Below, in pieces: positions 32,844 through 43,862 of a DNA stretch of 64,000 bases. The notes under the pieces were generated by a model that did not search any database, was not told the DNA's origin, and saw nothing but the letters and a program-made list of their open reading frames with translations. Both the position numbers and the translations under genes were made by a program. Origin of the DNA: Begonia masoniana (Eukaryota > Streptophyta > Magnoliopsida > Cucurbitales > Begoniaceae); NCBI GenBank assembly GCA_022432975.1, contig CM039516.1:32335737-32399736 (forward strand), given 5' to 3'. Every line of letters begins with the position of its first letter. The stretch's first letter is position 1.

Positions 32844-33545
32844 CAGGGGTAGCAACGAACAGACACTGGCCAGGTCAGGTAACTGGGCGAGCATGTCTCC
32901 GGGCCCATTCCGCCTATTATCAGGGGGCGTACCCTACATTCTTCCTATTCTCAGGGGGGCGTACCCTACATTCTGCCTATTCTCAGGGGCGTACCCTATC
33001 CAAGCAAGCGTGGGGAGTACCACAACAACTAGGCAAAACCCTCTGATACTCCTAGCATAAGGGCCCAGCTAAGAGTGCCAGACGATTACCTCCAGTATCA
33101 AACTCCAAATGGCACAGTAGAAAACCAATGCATGAACAATATCAAATGCACGTATGAAACTATCTACATGTCAAACATAATAAATCTCATGACAAATCTC
33201 AAATACAGCCCGTCGGCAAAGGCAAGTAAATCAGTGGAAAAGTATACGTGCTACAATATAAAAAATAATCATGCCAGTAAAAATGCCGACATCAATACTA
33301 GTGGTATCCCACCAAAAATAATATACGTGCATGTAAGACTAGGTATAACGCAGAAAATATAATAACCCATACCCCGACGACGAGTTCTCTTATCCTCAGT
33401 GAATCGTGGCTCCTCAGGAATTGCTTCCAAATCAGCAAAATCCTCCGAATCTGAGAAACAACACAAGGAAGGAACCCCGTTAAGGTCCAATTCGGTCCAG
33501 AAACGATATAAACTACGAACCGGGGCGAAAACGGGCCCAAATGGC

Positions 33546-33680
33546 TCGGGTTGACTTTTGGTCAAAAGTCAAAGGCAACGGTCAAATTCAACGGTCAACG
33601 GCCAAAGTCAACGGTCAAAGTCAACTGTCAAAGGTCAAAGTCAACGATCAACAGTCAAAGTCAACCGTTGACTTTGACTA
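33546..33680. promoter_or_regulatory. Dense W-box (TTGAC) cluster in LTR E
   Basis: About 15 TTGAC cores on one strand or the other in roughly 135 bp, most as TTGACC or TTGACT. TTGAC(C/T) is the binding core of WRKY transcription factors. A role in stress-induced LTR transcription is inference. Confidence 0.5.
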
Positions 33681-34439
33681 ACCGAACCGGTTCGGGTCCA
33701 GATCGGTTTGAGTCGGACCGGTTCGGGTTAGGTTGAACCCAAATTGGTCGGGTTTGGTTCGGGTCCAACCAAATCGGTTTAGGTTGGTCCGGGTCGGATC
33801 GGTTTGATCCGGACCAACCCGTTCCAACTGGGCTCAGGCTAGGCCCGGCCCAAACCCAGATCGGGTCAGACCAGGTGGTTTCGACCCATCATGGGCTGGG
33901 TTGACCCGGCCTGATGGGCTGGGTCAAACTCGGCCCAGAAGACCAAAGGGCCTGGGCCCAGCCTGGCCTGAATCTGGGTCGTGCTTGGCCAACCCAATCG
34001 GGCTCGAGTCGGCTCTGGGCGAGAGTCAACTCGGCCTTGGGCCTGAGTCAACTCGGCCCAAAGCCCGAGTTGACTCAGCCCATGGTCGAGTTGACTCGAC
34101 CGTCGATCGCCGAACGTCGACGAAGCTTCGGCGACCAACCAACGATCAACCCACGGCGAAAAATCGAATTTCTAACCTGTTTTTCGCCGAAAATCACTCC
34201 CAACACGTTTCCAACCACTTTTGAGTCAATCCCTGCCAAAAACACCGAGAAATCGATCCCAAAAACTTAGATCTAACAAAACCTAAAACCCAAAACTTCT
34301 CGGGCATAAATCGGGAGAAAGAGGGATTACCCTCGAAAACGCCCTTCACAAACGTTGATCTACTCTTCGAGATGAACGTTTTGACACCAAAATCGCACCA
34401 AACGGAAGTGGATCGGAAATCGGCGATTTCTTCTCTCTC

Positions 34440-34472
34440 GCGGCCTCTCTCCTTTCTCTCTCTCTCTCTCTT
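34440..34472. repeat. CT microsatellite
   Basis: TCTCTCTC run within LTR E, near its minus-strand start. Confidence 0.8.
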
Positions 34473-35067
34473 CTGGTTTTTCTGAAATGCCGACAGATAA
34501 GGTTTCCAAAGGAAACCTTATCATTTATGTTTTCTTTTGTTTTATTCATTTATTATTTATTTTATTTTAATTTTATATTAAATCAAATTCATTTATTATT
34601 TTACCTACTTTATTTTATTTTGATTTTAATTAATTCTTTTATTTAATTTTACTTTAAATTCATTTAACGTTCGATTTTACAATTTAAACTCCTACCAAAA
34701 ATTAACGAAATTGATCCTAATATTTACACTTACAAATCGCGAAAAATTTATCCAAATTTTTACAACTACTAAAATTTGGCGGATCTTACAGTTATGGTCC
34801 CCAATTCATAATTGAACCCTTTGCCTCTTGGAACCGCCATCATTCTAGAGAGACATTAGAGAGGGCAATTGTCGAATAGGAAGATCTACGTACTCGATCT
34901 ACGGTATTTTGCATTCACTCAATGGATCCGGGTATGTCCTTCTTGCTTTAACGATTTGCTTGTAGAATTTCTGACGTATCGATCAAGAACTGGGCTCTTG
35001 CTCTTTTCAGATTATGGAATTTATTCTAGATTCAATTACTCTTGTTATTTTTTATTGAATTCAACAA

Positions 35068-35082
35068 TTGGTATCAGAGCGG
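35068..35082 (+). other. Copia primer binding site (tRNA-iMet)
   Basis: TTGGTATCAGAGCGG directly follows the 5' LTR end at 35066. Confidence 0.92.
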
Positions 35083-35572
35083 TTACGTTAGACTACAAGT
35101 AATCGATATTTTTTTTTTGGCTTGAAATCCGAAAAAGCATCAATTTTTTTTTTAATTTTCTGAATTACTTTTTAGGGCTATATTTTTGCATCTAATTCCG
35201 CTAGTATGCATGTTTTGATGCCTTAAAATTAGTTTTTTGTTGATACACGTTAAGGATTATTGCCCGATCTATCAATATTTTGATAAATCAGACAATTTAG
35301 GGGTGAAAATCTGTCGGAATCGGTGAGATTCCGGCGATTTTCATTGCTGGTTCGCAGCCCCTCTCCTGTGGTTTGGGACGATTAAGTCTGATTGGATTAG
35401 GTTTGGTCCAAATCAGACAAAACAATTTGACTCGGACCAAACCAACTCGGTTCAGTTATGGTTCGAACTGGTTCCTTGGTGTAACGACCCCTTTCCCCAG
35501 CAAGATATTGTCCGCTCCGGGGATTGGGCCGCAGCCCAATATCCTCCCCTCACGGCTTTGTTTGGCGAGAGC

Positions 35573-35646
35573 ACTTCCCGGAAGGTCACCCAACCTGAAA
35601 TTACTCTCGCCGAAGCACGCTTAACTTCGGAGTTCTTATGGGATCC
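35573..35646 (-). promoter_or_regulatory. 5S rRNA-like block, Cassandra LTR1
   Basis: The minus strand reads GGATCCCATAAGAACTCC, then AAGTTAAGCGTGCTT (5S box A), GGCGAGAGTA (intermediate element) and GGTTGGGTGACC (box C with one change). These are the internal Pol III promoter elements of plant 5S rRNA. It is not a full 5S gene: only about the central and 3' part is present. Confidence 0.88.
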
Positions 35647-36010
35647 GTCGCCAATCGTGCTCCAAAACGCGTCTTGCTATCTTGGGAGGGATCTCTTACA
35701 TATGTTTCATTTCCATGTACTTCCCCAAGCGATGTGGGTTCGTAACGGCCCCTGCTTCAACGGAGAAACCACTCCGGCCCAGGTCAGCCCCAGGATCCGC
35801 GGAGAATGGGTGGTTCCTTATCAGTCCGTTGAAAGACGGGTCGTCACAATCACCCCCCCTCGGGGGCCCAACGTCCTCGTTGGCCACATTTCCGGTTGGG
35901 TACAGGCTCTGATACCATTTGTAACGACCCCTTTTCCCAGCAAGATATTGTCCGCTCTGGGGATTGGGCCGCAGCCCAATATCCTCCCCTCACGGCTTTG
36001 TTTGGCGAGA

Positions 36011-36084
36011 ACTTCCCAGAAGGTCACTCAACCTGGAATTGCTCTCGCCGAAGCACTTTTAACTTCGGAGTTCTTATGGGATCC
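36011..36084 (-). promoter_or_regulatory. 5S rRNA-like block, Cassandra LTR2 (box A altered)
   Basis: Same layout as in LTR1, but box A reads AAGTTAAAAGTGCTT and box C reads GGTTGAGTGACC, so Pol III activity is less likely. Confidence 0.85.
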
Positions 36085-36493
36085 GTTGTCAATTGTGCTC
36101 CAAAACGCGTCTTGCTATCTTGGGAGGGATCTCTTACATATGTTTCATTTCCATGTACTTCCCTAAGCGATGTGGGTTCGTAACGGCCCCTGCTTCAACG
36201 GAGAAACCACTCCGGCCCAGGTCAGCCCCAGGATCCACGGAGCTTTACCCACCTCCGGCCCAGGTCAGCCCCAGGATCCGCGGAGAATGGGTGGTTCCTT
36301 ATCAGTCCGTTGAAAGACGGGTCGTCACAATCACCCCCCCTCGGGGGCCCAACGTCCTCGTTGGCCACATTTCCGGTTGGGTATAGGCTCTGATACCATT
36401 TGTAACGACCCCTTTCCCCAGCAAGATATTGTCTGCTCCGGGGATTGGGCCGCAGCCCAATATCCTCCCCTCACGGCTTTGTTTGGCGAGAGC

Positions 36494-36567
36494 ACTTCCC
36501 GGAAGGTCACCCAACCTGAAATTACTCTCGCCAAAGCACGCTTAACTTCGGAGTTCTTATGGGATCC
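36494..36567 (-). promoter_or_regulatory. 5S rRNA-like block, Cassandra LTR3
   Basis: Box A AAGTTAAGCGTGCTT intact, followed by TGGCGAGAGTA and GGTTGGGTGACC. Near-identical to the LTR1 block. Confidence 0.88.
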
Positions 36568-37607
36568 GTCGCCAATCGTGCTCCAAAACGCGTCTTGCTA
36601 TCTTGGGAGGGATCTCTTACATATGTTTCATTTCCATGTACTTCCCCAAGCGATGTGGGTTCGTAACGGCCCCTGCTTCAACGGAGAAACCACTCCGGCC
36701 CAGGTCAGCCCCAGGATCCGCGGAGCTTTACCCACCTCCGGCCCAGGTCAGCCCCAGGATCCGCGGAGAATGGGTGGTTCCTTATCAGTCCGTTGAAAGA
36801 CGGGTCGTCACACTTGGTTGGTTCGACCCAGACCGGTTCGGTTCGATTCAGTCTGGTTTGGTTCAGTTCGGTTCGGTTCGGTCTGGTCCGGTCCGAAAAA
36901 AAATTGACTGATCCATTTGGTTAAATGGGCCCCGGTTCATTTGGTTCGGCTACTTTGGGTCCTTTTAATGACTGTTTCTGGACAATTCAGGGCTCGGTTC
37001 ACCCCGTTTCACCCTGTTTTTGCCAAGTTTTGGCTGATATGAACCTTTCATTCTAGGTTGGTTGATCATTTGGTTTACTGATTAACTACTATGGTTGCCT
37101 AGCTATTGAATATGTATGTATATGAATTTCCTTAACTCTTTTTTATGCAATTTTAATAAGTCTTACATTGTAAAATAGGATGGTTGGGTAACATGCTATA
37201 AAATTAGCCTCTCTTGCTTTAATTATCCTATTTTTATATGTTGGACATGAGACATGCATTGTATGAATTTCGATCGGCCCAAAGGAAGGTTGATGTTTGT
37301 ACAGTTGCATGGCTTGTTAGCAGTATTAAAACATGTGACAATTATTAGGTTGCCATGTGAACATTGAACTTGTCCAACGATGAGTTCATTGTTTGACAGG
37401 TCTTATTGTCAATGTTTATATACTGGACCAAGTTACCAATTACAAGTTAACACTTTTAGCCAAAAGACTAAGTGTTAATGTTGTGCCGGTTTCTTGTTGA
37501 TGGATGCACTACATTTTGAGTTATATCATTGTCTTGTATATGCATATTAATTCGTGAGCTAATATTGTTTCATTTTCTCTGTTGTTATAGTTAACATCTC
37601 AAGTATA

Positions 37608-38609
37608 ATGGGTAACGTTAATGCAGTTCCTATGCTTAACGGGACCAACTATAAAGTTTGGAAAGAGAACGTTATGATTGTTCTCGGGTGCATGGATCTT
37701 GACATTGCACTTAGGGTCGCACGCTTCCCACCTCTTTCAGCATCAAGTACCCTTGATGATAAAAGGGAGCTGGAAAAGTGGGAGCGTTGGAATCGTGTAA
37801 GTCTAATGATCATGAAGCGCGTCATTCCAGAAGCATTTCGGGGGAATATGTCGGAAGACACTAATGCCAAAACATTCCTCGAAGAACTTGAGAAACGTTT
37901 TGAGAAAAATGAGAAGGCTGAGACAAGCATGCTTTTAGCTAAACTTGTCTCACTCAAGTATAATGGAAATGGGAATATCAGGGAGTACATAATGAAAATG
38001 TCTCATCTTGCTTCAAGACTTAAGGAACTTAAGTTAGAGCTGTCAGAAGACATGCTTGTTTACTTAGTCTTGATTTCTCTTTCTTCTCAGTTTGGGCAGT
38101 TTAAGATCAGTTATAACTACCAGAAGGATAAGTGGACACTTAATAAATTAATATCTCATTGTGTCCAAGAGGAAGAGAGGATTAAGCATGATCGGACAAA
38201 AAGTGCTCATTTGGCATTATCTTCCAAAGATAAAGGAAATAAAAAGAAGAAAGAAGCTGTTGGTACACTTCTCAATCTTGTTTGTTCTGAGGTTAATTTG
38301 GTTTATGTATCTAGACATACGTGGTGGTTAGATTCGGGTGCTACCACTCACATTAGTATGTCTATGCAGGGTTGTCTGAATTGCCGAAAGCCGAATGATG
38401 CTGAAAGATTCATCTTTGTGGGTGATGGCAAATCAGTTGAAGTTGAAGCTATAGGAGATTTTAGATTGTTATTAAAATCTGGACAATTTTTGGATTTAAA
38501 TGATATTTTTGTTGTACCGTCTTTCAGACGAAATTTAATTTCCATTTCTGCATTGGACAAATTTGGTTATTCTTGTTCATTTGGAAATGAAAATTCAGTT
38601 TATCATTAA
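37608..38609 (+). pseudogene. Copia Gag-protease
   Basis: Open frame of 333 codons from ATG 37608 (MGNVNAVPMLNGTNYKVWKEN). It carries the UBN2-type copia Gag domain (LEKWERWNRVSLMIMKR, FLEELEKRFEKNEKAET, YIMKMSHLASRLKEL). A Lys-rich stretch (DKGNKKKKEA) is followed at once by the protease WWLDSGATTHIS (catalytic D-S-G). The CCHC knuckle usually found between these is missing, an apparent internal deletion that leaves the frame open. The frame ends in a stop after SISALDKFGYSCSFG. Confidence 0.9.
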
Positions 38610-38620
38610 ATTGAAATATA

Positions 38621-39967
38621 ATGGGTTCTGGATTTTTATCTGTTTATGACAATCTATATATGCTAGAAACCATAGCTTCATTTAATGAAATCTTGCATAC
38701 TGATTCAAGAGGTACAAAACGTAAATTAACTAATAATGATTCAGCTTCGTTATGGCACAAACGTTTAGGTCACATCTCTCAAAAGAGAATTGAAAAGCTT
38801 GTGTCAGACAAAATTTTGGGCCCTCTTGATATGACTGACTTCAAGGTTTGTGTCAGTTGTATTAAAGGAAAACAAACAAGTGTAAGGAGATTAGAAGCTA
38901 ACCGAGTTTCAGAAGTTCTTGAATTGATACATACAGATATATGTGGACCTTTCCCTACGGCATCTTGGAATGGTCAACATTATTTCATATCATTCATTGA
39001 CGATTACTCGCGTTATGGCTACTTATATCTCATTCATGAGAAGTCTCAATCTTTGGACGTGTTCAAAGCCTTTAAAGCTGAGGTAGAAAATCAGCTTGAC
39101 AAAAGGATTAAGGTTGTCAGATCTGATCGTGGTGGTTAATACTATGGTCGGTATAACGGGTCAGGTGAACAACGTCCAGGACCATTTGCTAAATAACTAG
39201 AAGAGTGTGATATTGTTTCTCAGTACACCATGCCGGGTTCACCCAACATGAATGATGTTGCTGAAAGACGGAACAGAACGCTTAAGGACATGGTAAGGAG
39301 CATGATAGCTTATTCGACCTTACCAGAATCCCTCTGGGGTGAAGCACTAAAGACTGCAGCTTATATCCTTAACAGGGTACCTACTAAGGTGACGGCTAAC
39401 AAAACCCCACATGAGTGTTGGATGTGCCAAAAAACCGTTCTTAAACACTTACAAGTGTGGGGGTGTCTAGCTGAGGCAAGGCCTTATAGACCCAATGAAA
39501 GGAAACTGGACTCTAGGACTGTTAGTTGTTATTTTGTAGGGTATCCTGAACGGTCAAGGGGGTACAAATTATATGATCCCACTGTAAGGACATTCTTTGA
39601 AATGGGAAATGCCCGATTTTTTGAGGATGTAGAGTTTGTGAGGGGAGATAAGGAAGATATTGTCTTTGAAGAGGAAGTTGTTCCTCTTCCTTTGGTTTCC
39701 CTTGACTTCGATCAAGTGGATAATGAAAAAGACAATGTTGAATCACTTCCTGAACCTCTTCAGGAAGTCATTCCTGAAGAACAAACTCAACAGCCTCAAG
39801 AAAATATGCCATTACGGAGGTCCACTAGAGAGAGAAGGAGTACGATTTCGGATGGTACATCGTATTCCTACAAGAACATGAGGAGCTCGGTGAGGTGGAA
39901 GATAACCCTGTCACTTTCAACCAAGCCATTAACAGTTCTGATTCTCAAAAGTAGACTGATGCCATGA
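38621..39967 (+). pseudogene. Copia integrase (broken)
   Basis: Begins with the GAG-pre-integrase zinc-binding region (SLWHKRLGHISQKRIEKLV, CVSCIKGKQT), then core HTDICGPF (first Asp) and FIDDYSRYGYLYL. The frame stops at 39137 (RSDRGG-stop, where GGE is expected), again near 39194, and reopens before the catalytic Glu in [14 protein letters not shown] (about 39250). The C-terminus continues through [22 protein letters not shown] and GYKLYDP to a Glu-rich linker with RRSTRERR ahead of RT. Confidence 0.9.
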
Positions 39968-40700
39968 ATGAGGAGTTAAAGTCCATGAAGGACAATTACG
40001 TTTGGGATCTCGTCCCGTTACCTGCAGGTTTGAAACCTGTCGGTTGTAAATGGATTTTTAAATCCAAAAGGGATTCAAAAGGTAACATTGAGAGATTCAA
40101 AGCACGTCTTGTTGCTAAGATTTTACTCAAAGAGAAGGCATCGACTATAAGGAAACTTTCTCTTCAGTATCTACGAAAGATTCCTTTAGAACTATAATGG
40201 CACTAGTAGCTCGTTTTGATTTAGAGCTACATCAGATGGATGTAAAGACGGCGTTTCTCAATGGTGACATTGATGAAATGATCTATATGGTGCAACCCGA
40301 GTTTTTTGATTCAGATAAATCAAAGGATTTAGTTTGCAAATTAAAGAAATCCATCTACGGGCTAAAACAAGCTTCCCGTCAATGGTATTACAGATTTCAT
40401 CAAGCAGTCACCTCATATGGTTTTGAGGCGAATAAAGTTGATGATTGTGTATACCACAAATTTAGTAGGAATAAAATGATGTTTCTGGTTTTATATGTCG
40501 ATGACATATTATTAGCATGCAACGATATAGGCTTGTTGCACGACACCAAAAAATTTCTTTCAAAGAAATTTGAAATGAAAGATCTTGGCGACGCCTCTTT
40601 TGTATTAGGAATCCAAATATACCGAAATCGTTATCGAGGTATACTTGGATTATCACAAAAGAGCTATATCGAGAAGGTTTTAAAAAGATTTAGCATGTAA
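39964..40700 (+). pseudogene. Copia reverse transcriptase (one frameshift)
   Basis: WDLVPLPAGLKPVGCKWIFK and ERFKARLVAK open the domain. A frameshift near 40110 precedes 40197, after which it is open: HQMDVKTAFLNGDIDEMIYM, KLKKSIYGLKQASRQWY and the catalytic VLYVDDILLA (YVDD), then FEMKDLGDASFVLGIQI. A stop at 40698-40700 closes the piece. Confidence 0.92.
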
Positions 40701-40787
40701 GAATGTAAACCAGGAGATACCCCTGTTTCCAAAGGAGACAAAATAAATAAAAGTCAATGCCCTTCAAATGACTTTGAAGTCAAAGAA

Positions 40788-41486
40788 ATGCAAAAGATTC
40801 CTTATGCTTTGACAGTAGGAAGCTTAATGTATGCTCAAGTATGCACGCGTCCAGATATTGCATACATAGTTGGCATGTTAGGTAGATACTTGAGCAATCC
40901 TGGATTGGATCATTGGAAAGCTGTAAAAAGGGTACTTAGATACTTACAGAGAACCAAAGAATACATACTCACATACAAGAAATCAGATCAGCTCGAGATC
41001 ATTGGGTATACTGACTCTGATTTTGCTGGATGCCAAGATGACTTGAAGTCAACGTCAGGCTATATTTTTCTTTTAGCTGGAGGAGCTATCTCCTAGAAGA
41101 GTGCCAAACAAAGACTTACGGCCTCTTCTACTATGGCAGCTGAGTTTATAGCATGTTATGAGGCATCTAATCAGGCATTATGGCTGAGTAACTTTGTCAC
41201 GGGATTGCGAATCTCAAATGGTATTGAAAGACCACTTCGGATTTTATTTGACAATCAGTCAGCTATGATGTGCTCAAACAACAACAGGAGTTTCTCAAAG
41301 TCTAAGTTTGTAGACATCAAGTTTCTTGTTGTAAAGGAAAGAGTTTAGAGTGGTCAAATATCTATAGATCATATTGGAACAAACTTCATGATTGCGGATC
41401 CGCTAACCAAAGGATTACGACCCAAGGTCTTTCACGAGCATGTTACTCATATGGGGGTTGTATCTCTTGTAGATATTGAGGTTTAG
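40788..41486 (+). pseudogene. Copia RNase H
   Basis: IPYALTVGSLMYAQVCTRPDIAY leads into RNase H: GYTDSDFAGCQDDLKSTSGY, then a stop at 41094 (expected Trp of SWKS). It resumes with TMAAEFIACYEASNQALWL, DNQSAM and ADPLTKGL, ending VVSLVDIEV-stop at 41486. A further stop at 41346 splits the C-terminal part. Confidence 0.9.
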
Positions 41487-41893
41487 TGGGAGTCTCTCAT
41501 TTGTGTGATTCTATTCTATAGATATTTGCAATGAATATTTTGGTTACTGCAGTATTCATTTTATGAGGTATTCATTTAATTCACTCTGGCATTTGAGTTT
41601 TAATGATCTCAATAAAGTTTTGGCTGGACCAGTTGGAAATAGGGATGTTAAATCACATCACATGTAATTTCCATGCTACACATCCATATTTGATCTGTGT
41701 CATTTGGTTATGTTGGTATATGTGATCATTGATAGGTTTAGTTACGATAAATATGACAAAAGCCGCTTTGGTCTTACATTTGATATAATTGATGGACGAG
41801 ATTGTTAGAGTATACTCTGTTTAAATGATAACAAAATTTGATATCATAAGGATAAGGTTATAATGTGTAATTGATTAGTTTATAATTTGATCC

Positions 41894-41904
41894 AAGTGGG
41901 AGAT
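41894..41904 (+). other. Copia polypurine tract
   Basis: AAGTGGGAGAT directly before the 3' LTR, the usual plant copia form. Confidence 0.88.
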
Positions 41905-42412
41905 TGTTAGAATTATAAGGATTTATAATTCTAGTTGGATCTAAATTGTTAAACTATAAATTATACATTATGTTATCATCAGGTTTAAGTCCATATTAAA
42001 GTGATTTAATATAGTTTCAACGGACTTTGGAGTATATTAAATATAATATGGTTATATTATGTCTAGAGACACCAAGGGTAATTTACCAATTTGTGATGGG
42101 CAAACTGGTAAATTACCTAATTAGGTTTAATATAGGGTTATGGTTCCTAATTCATAATTGAACCCTTTGTCTCTTGGAACCGCCATCATTCTAGAGAGAC
42201 ATTAGAGAGGGCAATTGTCGAATCGGAAGATCTACGTACCCGATCTACGGTATTTTGCATTCAATCAATGGATCCGGGTATGTCCTTCTTACTTTAACGA
42301 TTTGCTTGTAGAATTTCTGACGTATCGATCAAGAATTGTGCTCTCGCTCTTTTCAGATTATGGAATTTATTCTAGATTCAATTACTCTTGTTATTTTTTA
42401 TTGAATTCAACA
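41905..42412 (+). repeat. Copia 3' LTR (508 bp)
   Basis: TG...CA, preceded by the purine tract and followed by the TATTA duplication. Uninterrupted. Confidence 0.95.
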
Positions 42413-42449
42413 TATTATCTGTAAGCGTATACCGTTTTCCCTTAACAGT

Positions 42450-43410
42450 AACACACAAACCTTGTGTGCCAGCTGTGTACAAGTGTGTTAGGATTAGCCT
42501 TCTATTATTTAATTCATTCTTTTGTATAAAAGTTTAGGTTTTCATCAATACAGAAGATAGATTTCCTTCTCTGTATTTCTGACTTCGTATCAGAGCGGCA
42601 GTGCACGCTTCATCCTCTTTCTTAAATGGCGACCTTGGCACTCCCTCTTCTGGTCCGACCAACTCCTCTGTTCCTCCTTTTCCTTCTCGAAATCAAGGTT
42701 CTTGCTGTGAAGCTTGATTCACAGAACTATCTCATCTGAAAAGATTCTCAATGTCATCAATGCGAATGGGTTGGAATCTTTTTTAGATTGCACCTCTGTT
42801 TCTCCCCCTCAATTTCTGGATAATCTCTCTTCTCAACAAAACCCAGCTTAAAATACCTGGAAGAGATTCAATCGACTGCTCATGTCATGGCTTTTCTCTT
42901 CTATCAGTGAAACTATTCTTCTATTGCTTATGTAATTTGGAGCTCTCTTGCTTGCTCATATTCCTCTAGCCTTTATCATGGAACTTTGAAGACAACTTCA
43001 CAATGTCTCCAAGGATGGTCTCTTAGCAACAACCTACTTTCAGAAGCTAACTTACATCTGCAGTAATCTTGCAGCAATTGGTGAGCCAGTCAGTCGCAAA
43101 GATAATTTGATTTATCTATTTGGCCGTCTCGGTCATGAATATAATGCTTTTGTTACGTCGTTAACAAGTCGTATTGATGAACCCTCTGTTGAAGAAATTC
43201 GTAGTTTGTTGCTGCATTATGAATTTCGGCTGGAACATCAACATTGCTCAGCTTAGATTAATCATATTCAAGCAAATTTCTCTGCCATGTCACTCAATAA
43301 CCATCCATTTTCTTCGGTTTTGCTCAAAGAGCTCCTTATCAAAATTTCACAGCACCTCAGCAAAGCATACTTGGACGTCCAACGCTACCAAACAATACTT
43401 GGCGTCCATA
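42450..43410 (+). mobile_element. Degenerate copia fragment (LTR end, PBS, gag)
   Basis: TGTATAAAAG (about 42532) and an LTR-like tail are followed by TATCAGAGCGG (about 42588), a diverged tRNA-iMet primer site. A gag relic follows in several frames: DSQNYLI, then IGEPVSRKDNLIYLFGRLGHEYNAFVTSL and RIDEPSVEEIRSLLL. No pol follows. A family different from the copia at 31.7 kb. Confidence 0.7.
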
Positions 43411-43862
43411 CAAAATGAAAGATTAAGATCAGTTATGCGATATCACACAGAGTGTTTCGTGTGACACTGATAATTAATGTAATGATGGACAATTATAAAT
43501 ATGCGAAAATTAAAGATACAGGAAGTTGGTAACGCAGTTCGGAAAATCGCCTACGTCTGCGGGGCCACGCCCAGATATAAAAATATTTCACGAGTTCACA
43601 ATGTTACAAGACAACAGACTTAAACAAATAAAGACTCTCTCTTATCTTTGTCGCCGCCACTTCTAACTTCCTTAATAAAACTGTTTTTGCGAGCTCCCCT
43701 CGACTTTAAATCGATCTCTCTCGAGATCTAGAATCAACATGATCCCCTTGTTGTTGATGACTCCTCTCGAAATTCGTGTATGACTAGATTCCCTTGCACA
43801 CGATAAAAAAAACAAGCTCCCATTGTCAATAAATAGAACTCCTCCCGAGTTCAAAAGTAGCT
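43411..43862. other. Unassigned repeat-like DNA
   Basis: No coding frame I trust. The stretch from GGCCACGCCCAGATATAAAA to the start of LTR D resembles the edge of another retroelement, but no terminus was identified. Confidence 0.3.

Larger units (their letters stand above)
31954..34790 (-). repeat. Solo LTR, family E (2837 bp)
   Basis: TG...CA element (left end TGTCATAACCCGAG, right end GCGGATCTTACA) with a perfect GTTAT duplication (31949-31953 and 34791-34795). No coding region, primer site or second LTR. On the minus strand it starts TGTAAGATCC and ends GGGTTATGACA, like plant chromovirus LTRs, so I orient it minus. It splits the copia 5' LTR and is therefore younger than the copia insertion. 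Confidence 0.85.
31717..35066 (+). repeat. Copia 5' LTR, split by solo LTR E
   Basis: 31717-31953 and 34796-35066 join to a 508-bp LTR that matches 41905-42412 closely. Confidence 0.95.
35480..36812 (-). mobile_element. Tandem Cassandra TRIM array (three LTRs, two internal domains)
   Basis: LTRs at 35480-35848, 35920-36329 and 36401-36812 are separated by two 71-bp internal segments, the whole flanked by CTTGG (35475-35479 and 36813-36817). On the minus strand each LTR runs TGTGACGACCC...GGGGTCGTTACA. Each internal segment starts with a tRNA-iMet primer site (TGGTATCAGAGC) and ends with a G-rich purine tract. Each LTR carries a 5S rRNA-like block, the hallmark of Cassandra. No coding capacity. 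LTR2 and LTR3 carry an extra ~41-bp repeat that LTR1 lacks. Confidence 0.9.
31717..42412 (+). mobile_element. Complete Ty1/copia retrotransposon with nested insertions
   Basis: TGTTAGAATTATAAGG...TTCAACA LTRs are flanked by TATTA (31712-31716 and 42413-42417). After removing the nested solo LTR the 5' LTR is 508 bp, exactly the length of the 3' LTR (41905-42412). Domain order is Gag, protease, integrase, RT, RNase H, which defines copia. The leader is about 2.5 kb and contains a Cassandra array. Pol carries several stops and shifts, so it is not autonomous now. Confidence 0.95.

Noticed and set aside
33866..34270. Gly/Ser/Arg-rich frames in family E LTR
   Set aside because: Translations of degenerate GGTCGGGTT/GAGTTGACTC repeats on both strands; no domain.
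35573..35646. 5S rRNA gene
   Set aside because: Only about 75 bp of the 5S sequence is present, inside a TG...CA LTR with primer site and TSD; it is a Cassandra promoter block.
35373..36911. Many overlapping frames of 70-200 codons on both strands, repeated three times
   Set aside because: They are chance frames in the tandem Cassandra LTRs; the repeats and 5S-like blocks explain the sequence.
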